The notes under the pieces are model-generated. The model was not told the DNA's origin, searched no databases, and was given only the letters and a program-made list of their open reading frames with translations. A DNA stretch of 64,000 nt, taken from positions 2,095,926 through 2,159,925 of the forward strand of contig JAESIW010000180.1 in NCBI GenBank assembly GCA_016802295.1. Reading direction: 5' to 3'. Every line of letters begins with the position of its first letter. The stretch's first letter is position 1. This document shows positions 48,801-61,103 of the stretch, piece after piece. The stretch is from Brachionus rotundiformis. Taxonomy: Eukaryota; Rotifera; Eurotatoria; Ploima; Brachionidae. The translations under genes were made by a program, and so were the position numbers.

Positions 48801-49114
48801 CCATTACAACCAGTACAAACATTTTAAATTTTTGAAAGTAATTTATATATATAGTATATTAATTAAATTTTATTTATGAAAAATAAATTAAAAAAAAATA
48901 AAAATCATATATCTTTTGCAAAAAACACAAACTTAAACAAATGAATTGTGATTTAAAACCCAATTAAGAGGTCTTAATTGCATTCGTCCATTTAAAATAA
49001 CAATGGAAATATACTGTTTGATTAGAATAAAAAAAAATACTAAAAAATTTAAATATTGAGCTTAAATATTGCATATTGAGTATTCAAAATTTTTTTTACA
49101 TTAAGAAAAATTCT

Positions 49115-52100
49115 TCAAACATCAGACAGAGTTTTATCATTTAGATTATCAAGTTCGTGCACATCTTGATAGATTTCGAGTGGTTTTGTTTCATTGAAAG
49201 GATTTGTTTTAGAGACGGAAGAGCGACGCTGCTTATTTTTGGTACAATAGGCTACAGGTACTTGTTTATGATTGATTTTACCATTCGAACCAAATAAATT
49301 CGAACTACTGAGCAATTTTCGTTGTCTAGATGTTTCACTTTTGATCGAGTTTTCACAAATTGAATTAGTTTTGGCCGAAAATGAATCGCATACTGCTGAA
49401 TTCTCATTAGATGCTAAAACAACGCTTTCTGGAGATGTTGCTGTATTTGAACAAAACGAATATAAACTCGAACTTTGAAATGGACTATTGGCAGAGTCTG
49501 TAATTTTTTGTTTTTGTCGACTCACTGGCTTTGTTTTAAATCCGCTGAGTTTCAGACTAGATAATTTTTTTGAGTCCATTGAAGTGTTATCGATTGATTT
49601 AAGATAGGAAGAGGACAAAATTGAGCTTGAGTCTTCTAATGGTTGTAAAATAGAGCTTGTTGAATCATTGTAAAACGATGAGTCATTAGTTAAGATTGAT
49701 GATCGGGTTGATGAATTGTTAATAACTTTGATAATATCATTTCGCCTAGGCACATATTTCAAGGGCTCTAGTTCAGCCTCGCTCTCCGAGAGCTTATCAT
49801 TCTCTGCTTGATTTTTATCTGTATATTTAGTTTGAGCTGAATTTATGGACGAGTTTTCCAATGTGGAATTATTTGGCTCACCATTTTTATTAATTTCATT
49901 TATTTGTTGGATATGATCATTTGTTGATGAATCTACAATTGGATTGGAATTCTCTTCTAATGGTGGCTTATCTGTTCCATAAAAAAATTTGTTCTTTTCT
50001 TTTTCGATGTGTTCCTTACAGACCGTAATGTCCAGCAAAGGAGCACTAGATTCATTTATGTTTTCAGCATTTATTTCTGATTCTGATTTTTTGAGACCAA
50101 TGTGTTCATTAGGAACTGGTAAATTGGAATTTAAAGCCAGTGGTTGAGAGTAAATATTAGAGGTAATATGCGCATGGCTGGTTGAACTGTGTACATGAGA
50201 TGGATATTCGAACATTTTCTTTCGTTCTTCATCTCTTAATTTGTTGTTAATTCCTCTGCATCTAAAGCATAATATTTCCACAAATGGTTTACGGAATTCA
50301 CGATTAAATCTAGCATAAATCATTGGATTCAGGGCCGAATTAAAATAGCCCAACCATAAAAGGAATGCGTCTAACCATTGAGGCACATAATCTCCAATAC
50401 TGTAACCATTTCCAATTCCGATTGGTTTAATTAGTGCTAGAATAAAAAATGGCAACCAACAAAGCATAAAACATCCCATGATGACTCCAAGTGTACGTGT
50501 TGCTTTTTGATTTTTGCCATGTATGGTCGGTTGAGATGAGTTTCGCTTAAATCCAGAGAAAACTTGAGTAAAACGACGACCAATTTTTTTACCAATGCTA
50601 TTGCGGCGACTACCAGCTAAAGCATTTATGGCTACATGACTACCCGAATGAATTTGATTAATATTAATTGTGACCGTGGTCGATAGATGATTTTTATCTT
50701 TTTGTTTAGTACTTTGGTCAATATTCTCATTACTTGAACCACTTGAATTGTATAGCTTTGAATCTGATGAGCTTTGATCTGACCCTGAATTAGATTTGGT
50801 CGTGTATTTCTTATTTGACTTTATATTTTTTGTATCTTTTTTTTCAAAAGGATTCACAATTATATTTAAGATATCTTTAAAATTTTTTGACGAATTTTTG
50901 CTATTTTTGATCAAATAATTGTTACTACTATTATTGTTATTTGTTGTCGAAGAGCTATTTTTTTTATACGACGAGTCGTTTATAATCGAGGAATCAGTTG
51001 AATTTTTGTTACCAACAGGTAAAGACCCTTGGTGTTTTTTGTCCGGAGTTACTTGTATAGAGGGTCCAGTTTGAAATGTGGCCCGACACGAAGTTTCCAT
51101 TTCTCTTTTTTTTATGTGCAAAGCAGCGCGAAATATAGCTATATAAATTATTATCATTACAATTGCAGGAAGATAAAATGAGAAAACAGTTGCATATATT
51201 TGGTATTTTAGATCTGTGCTTACTTGGCACGTTTGGTAAATTTTAAGACGAGAAGACGGTTTGCCCCAACCAAAAAGGGGTGGTATCGATATGACTGCAC
51301 TTATGCACCATACAATTAAAATCATTAATAGCATTAGTTTGGCATTGCGCTTTTGAGTATAGACCATGGCATGGAGTATTATAAAATAGCGGTCAACGCT
51401 TATAGCTACTAAGTTTAATATTGATGCAGTACACATTAATACATCCGATAATGTCCATACATCGCACAGAATTGCGCCAAGGTACCACCTAATTTAGAAT
51501 TAAAAATGTCAGTTTTTGTCCAATTTATTAATTTTATTTTTAATTTGAGTAATTGAGCGTTAGAGTTAAATATAAATTTAAATTTTAAAATTTTTATTTC
51601 TAAATTTTATTCGATTTTTGATAAAATTTTCAAAAATCAAATTATTTTTATTCATATTATAAACATTATTTTTGTTAAAAATTATTTTAATAAAGAAAAG
51701 AACCAATTCTAGTGAAGTTCAAATCAAATTTTTATTTTGATTGAAAAATATTTAAATTTGAACTTCACTTCTTCTAAGAGTTAAACATAAACTTTATTTT
51801 AAGCATAGATTAAGTTCAAATAGAAGTTATAATCAGATAATATTGATAGCTAAAGATATAAATATACTTTGAAATTTTATCTATGTTTGTCTTTTGAGTA
51901 AATTGTTTAATTTTAAATATTTAAATAAATTAATTTTAAAAACTCATACTTGTTATCTTTGCTAATGTTTACATAGTATCCAAATGGCATGACCAAGACT
52001 CCAACCAACAAGTCGCTTACTGCCAAGCTCACAATTAATATATTATTAGCATTGTCTTGAGTATGTAATTTACGAACTATTAAAACAGCAAGGATTACAA

Positions 52101-52383
52101 GTAAATTGCCAATCATTGTCATTATTATAATTGGTATTAATATAAGAGAAAGTAAAATTTTTTTTATCAATTCCCATGAGTCTATACTTGAGTGTGTTTG
52201 ATTTGTATAAATTGAAAAATTATTCTCCACCGAATACGTAAACTCGCTCACTATATAACTGTTTAAATCATGATCGGTTTGGTCAAGATCGATTGTCTCT
52301 TGGTTGAGCTCGATAGCGCTTACTTGTATGAAAAGGTAAACGAATACAACTGCAAATGAACAATGCTCAAGGAAGTACTTCAT
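49115..52383 (-). CDS. Biogenic-amine GPCR, serotonin (5-HT7/5-HT1)-like
   Basis: Two exons join as 52383-51950 and 51488-49115 (461-nt intron), for 935 residues. An N-terminal signal peptide (MKYFLEHCSFAVVFVYLFIQ) is followed by an extracellular segment with sequons at N55 and N61. TM1 holds IGNLLVILAVLIV, TM2 LAVSDLLVGVLVMPF. TM3 has LSDVLMCTASIL (amine-binding Asp) and SVDRY. TM4 is followed by ISIPPLFGWG; TM5 is in YQIYATVFSFYLP. TM6 starts KATRTLGVIMGCF and contains CWLPFF; TM7 has NSALNPMIY. Intracellular loop 3 (about 275-472) is some 200 residues, and the tail (about 545-935) is some 390 residues, serine/asparagine-rich. Both are very long for this family. Ligand class is inferred: Ala 5.42, Thr 5.43 and Ser 5.46 mix serotonin- and dopamine-receptor features. 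Paired Cys in EILCFRCRG may be palmitoylated. Confidence 0.86.
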
Positions 52384-55300
52384 AATTCAGAATCAGTGAA
52401 ATTTATTTGCTCTAAGTTATCTTGAATTTGTATTCCTTTAGTAGATACTTCTACTACTTCATTCTAGTATTTTATATTTATTTAATTAAAATATCTAAAT
52501 TCAAATAAAATTATTTAAAAGTGTTCATTCGTCTGGGAAAAATTAATTACTACATTCCATTTATTGTTTAATTATAAATAAAACTTTTTTTTATGATTTA
52601 GATTAGTTGTTTATTCAGCAACTAATTTTTGATAAGCAAATATGTCATAAACCCACGCTCAAAGCAGCACCTATTTGTTTACTAGAATAGATAATTTAAC
52701 ATTTTGAATTTCCGCAGCTAAATTAAATCCGCCTTTATTTTATAAATTTCACTCACGTAATTATAAAATAAATTTTCTATTAAAACATTAAGATAATTAT
52801 AGAATTATTTAGTGAAGATTTTAAAACATGAAAATTTTAAGATATGGTTTAAGAGCAAATGAACCAAAGCATTTATGCTTGAAATTAAATTCTTACATAA
52901 TCTTAAGCACTTAATTTTAGAAATTTTAGAAATTTTCTATAGTTTAGCTGTTGATTTTATTTTCAGATTATCACTTGTCTCTCGTTTAAACCAACTCATC
53001 TAAATTTATTTGTAGAATTCAATTCAAAAATTTATTATTAATGCTAAAATTCTGTTTTTATTGATTAAAAATAAATAAGATTTCTTCTATCGATATGACG
53101 ATTTAGCTTAAAGCTTGACAAGAATAATTAATTTTTTATTAGATTCTATTTTTTATGCTTTATTTTGGAAAGTTTTATTGAAATGAAATGGAAATGAATT
53201 GATTTGGAAATTAGAGAAAAAAAATAAGTAAAAATCTTAATTTGATAATTAAGGAACACAAACAACTTTAAAATTTTATGTTTCATTTGAGTTTCTTCAA
53301 TTTCAATTACTGATTAGCGGAAAAGATTCGACTTAAGGACACAATAGGAGCCCATTAAATCTAAGCTCTGATGATTTTGTTTAACTTTTTCTCGCAATTT
53401 TAATCGAACATTCTTATTATTTAAGATACCAAAAAATTTAAATTAAGCTAGATTAAAGAACATAATTTTATTGATTTTGTTACTAAATTAGGTGTTTTTT
53501 TATTAATTTTTTAAATTAAATAATACACAAAAAATTACTGAACGATTTCTTTTTTGAATAAGTTCATTAGTTTAAGTCTTTATTGATTTTTAATAAATCT
53601 AAGTTCCGGCGTTTCCGAGTAAAAACAATTAAATTTTTTTTTGTTCTCTATCATCATTCAAGACCGGGATCAAACATAAAGGTTTTTTTTTATTTTTTGT
53701 ACAGCAGAAAAAAACATCGGAAATCAAGGAAATATTTATTAAAATATTAAGTAATCTTAATTATTCTACTAATAGAAATAAAAAACAGCAAAATCTGAAT
53801 TAATAAAATAATTGTTTTTTTTAAAGCTTAGAATCTAGATAAGCCTAAAAAATTCAATCTAGTTTCCTCTTCGTAGCAGGCTTCAAATCCAAGATTTTCA
53901 AACTGGATAGAAATTAAATAAGAATTAATAAACTAGATTGATGGATTATGTATGAAATTTAACAAAGCTGCTGAGTTGCAATCAAAATTTTAAAGGATTA
54001 ATAATTTGATAAATTTTTAATAAAAAAATCCACTTAGCTTATTTAATTTAGAAACAAAAAAGATACAAAATTTAACAAGATAAAATTTTTTTTGTCTAAA
54101 TTTAAATTTAAACAACAAATAAATCCCATTTATTTGTTATGTCATTTGTAAATCTTTTAACAAAGATTATTAATATAAATTGAACTTTATAAAAAATTTA
54201 AAATATTGACAAAAGATTTCTTAAATTTAAATTACCCATGTCATGTTTAAAAATAAATATTTATAAGCTGAACTAAAATAAATTGCGTTTTAAAATTTTT
54301 AAGAATTTCTTTTTTTAAACGGGAAAAATAATATTTCCTGGAATAATAGGGCACGAAAATTGAAATAACATTTGTCAATAATTAATCAACATAGTTTCTA
54401 AGAGTGATCAGAGCGCAGATTGTATGATGAGATTCTATTCATTATATAATATATTATTCGATTTTGTTGAATGAATTTCCATCTGGTTGATTATTTAAAA
54501 TATGCTAAAAGATTAGAATGGAGAAAAAATTATGAAAAGAGTCTACATTTGGAAATTAGATACTTGTACATTCTGATATGCTGTTATTGCTTCTTATTCT
54601 TCTCATATTTTTTTAAATATAAGTATTTTTAAAATCATTTATTTTCTTAAAAATATAATTATTTCCTAAAATACTTAGCTTAATCAATCGAACTCAACTA
54701 GCGCTTTTAATTCAAATTTAAAATTCAATTTATCAAGAATCGCTATATTTGACACAGCTATTCCCTTTGCTCATGTCTCCTATTCTCATATCTAATTTAA
54801 TTCATTGTTTTTTTTTATATTTTCGAGTAAATACATCAATACTTGGCTGTATAATCGGTTACATGACTTACAATAACCTATTCTCAATTCATAAAAATAA
54901 AAACCAGAAATTTTCTTGCCTCTTTAAAAGATGTACTAAGCAAAATTAATAGCTTACATACGAAAAAATTAAATTTTTATAGTTTCAACAGAATTTCAAC
55001 AAAATATTAACTATTAAGCTTGCAGGATATTGATTTTTGAGCATTACAATACTTATTGAGAATTTTTTCTAATTATCAAAGAGTATGCAAAACTTAACGA
55101 TTTAGTATAAACAACATTAACTTGTTTAAAGACTAGACAGATAAAAAGAAGTTGTTCAATTTAAAATATCACATTTAAATAAATTTTTTTTAATCATTGG
55201 GTCAATTACTTTTTATTTTAGATGACCCTGAAAATAATACAAACCTAGAAAATTAAACTCAAATAATTCTTAGAGGTATTTTTCTCAGGGAAAAAATGTA

Positions 55301-58300
55301 TTCTTGCTATCTGCCTGAAAAATTAATTAATTATTTTGGAAAAAAATTGTTTTTTGATTCAACAAGTTTTTTTTTCTAAATGATATTTGATTTAATTCAA
55401 ACTTTATTTTTATTGATTTTTTTAAATGATTTTTAATTAGGCCTTAAAATTTTGTACTTTTTTGTTTCCGTTTTTTAATAGCAAAATCTTAAATTTTCTG
55501 ATATTGGCATCATACCAATTAACTCAAGATCTCAATACGATAATTATATAACTGTCTGAAATAATTTCTGTTTAATTTAATTAGATGAAAACGTCGCTTG
55601 ATTTTTAGACATATTTTAGAATTCTAACTAAAAGATTTTGTACAAAAAGATTAGAAAACAATACAAAAAAAATTAAATTTTTCAAAAGAAATGTCTATTT
55701 TTTAATTGTCAAGTTTTTATTTTAGTTAGTTATTTATATCAGATACTATTTCTAGTAAAGTGGGCCTTTCTCTTTGCCAAATGAATTAAATTGATTAAAA
55801 TAATCATGCAAAATGAATAAAAATAAAATTCTTGCTTAAAAATTCTAAATAGACAATTTAATGCCAAAACGCTTTTTATTTGATTGAAAAATTTAAATTA
55901 AACTTATGTTACTAAACAAAAAATTGATCATTCAATTTGGATTGACTTAATTTTGTGATTAATAGAATATTTAGAAATTACAATAAATCATAAGCTCTAA
56001 TAAATCAATATAATTTTTTCTCCCAAGTCATGACATAATGAGAAAAATCAATTTACCATTAAAAGTTAAACATAACTAGAACAGCGAATTCTTTTAAAAA
56101 AGTCTAAAAACATATTTAGTTTAATAATAAATTATGTGTAACAAAACGGTATATACTTAGTAAAAATAAGAAACTCATCAAATTACAGACAAATCAGATA
56201 TAGGTAAAAAGCCAATATTTTATCTATTGAAATTTAAATATTTTTTAAAAATTATTTTTTAAAAGATATTTCATTGAGTTCAAAAATGCGCATATAAAAA
56301 TGCTTTAAAGCGTTTCATTCAGAAATTGAGGCCTATTAAATTAACAGATTTTAGATATTTAATAGTAAAATTGATAATACAGATATTCTATGAATGTTTT
56401 ATCTCACTAAAAATTATCTTTATCTAAATTTTAGATTAAGTTTCTGGAAATTTTAGGAAACAATTTTATTTAACTCATAGAAAGCATAAACAAATTGTAT
56501 TCAAGTCTGAAAATTTTCTACCACGCTTTAAAATGCTAATACTTAAAAATAAACTATGATATATGAGATAGACTGTATTTAAAAAAATTATATCAAAATT
56601 ATTGTTTTAAATTCATTTAAAAAAATTTAATTAGAAAAAATTAATTGAGCTTATATAAATATTATTTTTAAAAGAATTTTTGTTATACACAAAGTGTTTA
56701 TCTTTAAAAAGGTTTAAATACTATTTCTTCCGGATACAAAAAATTATTCTACTCTTTGATCTTAAAATTTTTTCCGTTCTTAAAATATTGATTAATTGGC
56801 TTTATTGTTATAAAGTTGAGTAGCGTTAACTATAATACTCCACTTATTAATCGGCTTCAGTTTTGTTTTTCTAAATATTTTTAATTCTTGAACCAAAATC
56901 TAATTTTCTAAACTAATTTTTAAAAATTTCATTTTCTAAATTGAAAAATACTAACAGTGAATTGTTCAACTGTTGATAATTAATATAAAAATTTAAAACA
57001 GATCGTTTTACCTTATAAAGTGAACTTGAACTTAAAAAAATATACCTTGAAAGAAAGATATTCGGAGAGTTCTTACTTAGTTATCAATAGTTTGTTAAAA
57101 AAAATACACATAAATCATATTCGAAAATTCATTTTATTCGGGATATTATTTCTTGACTTTTCTTAAGCAATTATTTTATTTATATAAAAAATAAGTATTT
57201 ATTTTTTATTTTGAAACTTTGAAATTTTGTCTAAAAATTGTTCCAAAACTAAAATTTGCTTTTATTTTATTAAATTATCTGGCAAAATTATTCAAACTAA
57301 TTTAATATTTATTGATTAGTTTATCCTTAAAATATTTCAAAGTTAAAAATAAAATTATTTTAAATTGAAAAAACACAAGGGGTTGCTAAAGTTTCACGAT
57401 TTTAGGCGTTTTTAAATTTTAGGCATTGTTGAGAAACATCTTTGAACCTAATTAAGCGATTAATTCTTATTCAAGCTAGAGTTTTTACTCTTCAATTGTT
57501 TCAAGGCATGGGGTAATCTTTGCAATATACTCAAGGCAAATAGCTCAACGGAAATAACAAATTCTTAAACTTTATCTCTTCTATATACTAAACTTCAATT
57601 AATCCAATAAGAGGATCTCTAAGAACAAATTTGATAAATGGTGCGATTTTGGAAAAAACAGATAAAAGTTCTGCTTGATAATGGATCAAAAATTATTAAA
57701 TTATTATTTCTTTCTATAAATAGAAGGTAAGCTATTTAAAAAAAAATTCATATATAAAGAATTTTATCTATAATTATAATTCTTTTCTTTTCAGTTAGCA
57801 ATGCTGTTACGAAACAAAAATTTCATTAATAATCAAGCGCCCTAAACAATAGAGAAAATATAGAAAACAATTATTAAACAATTTTCGGAAAGCTTTCTTT
57901 TATTGAAAAATTAGTTCTTATTAGCAACCAGTTTTGTTTCCACTTTTTGTTTTTGATGCAAATGTTTTGAAATAGAAATTGAAACACTAAATGCCTTATG
58001 GTTATAATATTTACTAAAATTATTTGTTTCTTTATTTAACTTGAAGAAATTAATCATTTCAATTAAAGTTTTAGACTAATTTGTCCCCAATATTTGTTTA
58101 TTTAGTCGTTTCCTTAACAAACATATTGCTCGAAATCTCTCGCTTGATTTGACTTAATTGTTATACAATCCGGTACATTTTGAAACCACTAGACTCAGTA
58201 TAATAAGTATTAGGATTATTATTTTTTTCTGATATAAAATACTTGAAATTTTCATTATCTGAAAGTATTGAATAAATTGTCAATTTCATTCTAAACAACT

Positions 58301-60344
58301 TCACCTAATTATGTCTCTTACAGAATTTGGTAGTCTGAAAATCAATTAATGTGTCACTAAAGACCTTAAAAATATTTTTTAGAATATTGAGATTGAGAAA
58401 GATTTGGATCGTAATTAAAATCTTTCTTAGAGAAAAAACTTTTTATGTGTCAGTGACATTTTGCCTTGAAAATATTCTCATTAGAATATATTAAATAATT
58501 AATGGATCCTATTATTGGTTGTAGCATGAAAACAATAAAATAAACAAAAAATATCGAATGACATAACTGTTCGCGTGATACCGAGATATTTTTTTAAAAT
58601 ATTTTTATAATCTTAATATTAAATTGATTTAAAAATTTCTGATATTGTTCGCATACAATTGAACGCAACTAAACATTTAAATGTTCAAATTCTTACATTA
58701 TTAAAAATGAAGGTCGATATCTAAATATTAAAAATATTGAATAATTAATTAGAAAATAATTAAATATACATAAAACATAATTAAAAGTTTTCAAAATAAT
58801 TTTCAATTCAAAAAGTTTTAAAACTTAATCTTGACACAAAAGATAAATTTTTTTAAAATACTTTCAACCAACTTTACTGATACTTTATGCGTAAATCAAT
58901 TAACTTTAAAAAAAGGCAATATTTAAAATATCAAATATTTAAATGATATAAATGAGAAATTTTAATTATTGTTTGGGATAATTATTTCGAACATGCGTCA
59001 CACTGTAGGGAATGTTTAAAAACTGAATTAAAAAATTAAATTTATCCTGATAAATTTCTTGATTAAGGATCGAAATAGAAAAAAAAACAACAATTTAATT
59101 AATTATGAAACATCTTAAAAGCATATTTTTGACTAAGCAATATCATAATCACCTAGATTTATCTATTTTCTTTAAAAAAAATTTCAAATAATTCAAATTA
59201 TCCAGGATTAAATCATTTCAATTTAAATGGAACTCAGAAAAATAATGATTCAAAGTTGAAACTGCTTTTATTTTAATAAGCCTACTTTTTTCAATATCAA
59301 AAAAGAATGTATAAATATTAATAATAATAATTAAGGTTATTTTTACACATTTTTCTGGCGGCTTAAACAAAAAAAACAATAATGTCGATTCTTAAACCTT
59401 ATTTGTTTCAAAATTTTCTATAAACAAAACTGAATAATTCAGATTTTAGAAACAAAAGAAGGATCATTTCTCTTATACAGAAAATATTAGCAACAATTAT
59501 TTTAATTAATCCTCACTCTAATAATCTCAGACGTAATACTTTAAATCTAATATTGAAAAATTGATAATTCCGTTCCGAATAATTCTCCCTAAAAAATCTA
59601 ATTTTCAGGCAATTTTAAACAAAAATTGCTAGTACATTATTAATTAGGCTCATTGTTACGACAATTGAAAAATAACAAATAAATATGGCTTTTTGTTATA
59701 AAACAATTAATTTTTAAAAATTTAATTCAATAATAAATGGCATTTGATATCTCTTATAAATTAAAAATTTACTATTTTCTTGTCTTTATTTTTAAATCTA
59801 CGAAATATATCTTAAATAATAAAAATCACCTCGTAGATTATCTATAATGTGTCAGATTATTCATGATCGTTAAATTAACACAAAATAAAATAAAAATTAT
59901 CTTACATTACATTTAAATTTTTTAATTTTACGAAAATTAGTTAAAAAAAACAAAAAAAAATTACAAAAATAAAGTAAAACTTATCGAAAAAAATATTTTA
60001 AATCGTTTTGAAGCAAAGTTTAAAAACAAACCTTTTTAGCAATACACATATTTTTTCGAATATTGCATGTTAATTTAAATTTTACTTAATTATAAAATTT
60101 CTAAATTAGGAATATTCTATTGGTGTTTTTTTTTGTTTATGAAAGTGTAATTAAATTTCTTTATTTATAAAATTTTTAGAATAAAGGAGTATAAATAGTT
60201 GTTTTCCTTGAATTGTTAGCAGCATTTTTCGATTTTTCATCCATAATAAAGCTTGATAGTCTTTTGATTTTTGGTGTGAGGGGGTGTTAATTAATAAAAC
60301 AATTTTATATTTTTATGACCGACTTTATTTAATATAATTTTGCT
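52384..60344. other. 8-kb region without recognisable genes
   Basis: This is the longest empty stretch. ORFs here are short, A/T-driven and show no family motif. I looked for tRNA-like boxes, tandem arrays and further pol-type motifs and saw none. The right end (about 60000-60344) is the 3' flank of the retrotransposon ORFs. It should contain that element's 3' LTR, but without the 5' copy the LTR borders cannot be set. Confidence 0.5.
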
Positions 60345-60800
60345 TTATATAGTCTTGGTAGCGTCTTGGAGGGGAAGGGCTAGAGGGTCACATTCCTCCG
60401 CCGCATACTTTTGGTCCTCTCGCTCGTCGTCCAGGGGGTCGTCTTCGGGCAGGTTCTCGGGCCCGAAGAACTCCTCATCGTCTTCCTTCCGCTGGGGAAG
60501 TCTTAGTTCGGCTTCCATTTTGCGGCGTCTCACCCCGCACACCCGATTAACTTCGAATTTGAGTCTTGAGCCATGAAAGACCATGCCCGTCCAGTCGAGC
60601 ATGGCCTCATTATCTTCTAGGCGGGTGAGTGCCACAAATGCGTGTCCCGGCTCCATCCGGTTGTTCGACACGAGGTGGCATACCAATATTTGCGAGAGCC
60701 CTTCCTCGCGGGCCCTATCGTTGAGCCGGGTCTTTAACGAGTCCCGACTATTTACTACACTTGGCACGTTTTTGATAATCAAGTCATATATCAATTCCAT
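60345..60800 (-). CDS. RRM-like accessory ORF downstream of retrotransposon pol
   Basis: This 151-residue ORF lies in the position where env or another third ORF would be. Residues about 5-86 fit an RNA-recognition motif. Strand 1 is LIIKNV (7-12, RNP2-like); a helix covers about 18-33; strand 2 is ILVCHLV (38-44); strand 3 is GHAFVAL (52-58, RNP1-like); a helix covers about 61-69; strand 4 is LKFEVN (80-85). Spacing between the two RNP motifs is normal for RRMs. The last 60 residues are Glu/Asp-rich. The GC content is the highest in the window. A possible 3' splice site (TTATTTTATTTTTAG) ends at 60812, 11 nt before the ATG, suggesting expression from a spliced subgenomic RNA. Function is unknown; RNA binding in the element's cycle is an inference from the fold. 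Confidence 0.72.
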   Translation of the reverse strand: MELIYDLIIKNVPSVVNSRDSLKTRLNDRAREEGLSQILVCHLVSNNRMEPGHAFVALTRLEDNEAMLDWTGMVFHGSRLKFEVNRVCGVRRRKMEAELRLPQRKEDDEEFFGPENLPEDDPLDDEREDQKYAAEECDPLALPLQDATKTI

Positions 60801-61103
60801 GACTTAAGTTGCTAAAAATAAAATAAACAAGTAGTGTTTGTAACTTTAATTGTTAAAAAAAAAAATTTTCTTGTTTGACTCGTGCTTCTTGCACAACTAA
60901 ACACTCCTGGAATAGTGTAAATAATTTGTCTTGTTTCATTTGACTTAACTGTATTTTAACTGTCTAAACTGTGAGATGTGTTTAACTGTAATTTCTGGAC
61001 TAAATTCATAAGATAAATATTTGGACTTCCATTAAACGAAACAAATAAAAATAAAAAATAAATAAATAAAAAATAGTTTGTGTAAAAAAGGTTAAATAGA
61101 GTT
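60801..61103. other. Spacer between pol and the RRM-like ORF
   Basis: No ORF. It includes a cluster of four TTAACTGT-type motifs (listed separately) and a pyrimidine-rich tract with a 3' splice-like AG at 60813-60812 on the minus strand. Confidence 0.5.
60945..60989. repeat. Cluster of four TTAACTGT motifs
   Basis: Three exact copies of TTAACTGT (60945-60952, 60956-60963, 60982-60989) and one variant TAAACTGT (60965-60972) fall within 45 bp. The core TAACTG matches the Myb recognition consensus YAACKG. A promoter for the downstream ORF is one reading; an RNA-level repeat is another. Spacing is irregular, so it is not a simple tandem repeat. Confidence 0.55.

Larger units (their letters stand above)
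44930..49114. other. 4.2-kb intergenic region with repeats and a gene fragment
   Basis: Most of this is A/T-rich and silent. Three separately listed items break the pattern: a fragment of the neighbouring GPCR gene (47526-47577), a foldback element (48090-48499), and a patch of coding-like, less A/T-rich sequence (about 48590-48830) with a 42-residue ORF and a perfect palindrome. A 49-codon open frame on the plus strand near 45123-45269 was noted but not accepted. Confidence 0.5.

Noticed and set aside
54749..54949. 66-codon plus-strand ORF in the 8-kb gene desert
   Set aside because: It does not start with ATG, is hydrophobic only because of T-rich codons, and has no recognisable signal or partner exons.
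60150..60344. Candidate 3' LTR border of the retrotransposon near AACACCCCCTCACACC (minus strand)
   Set aside because: No polypurine tract or TG..CA ends could be identified with confidence, and the 5' LTR needed for comparison is outside the window.
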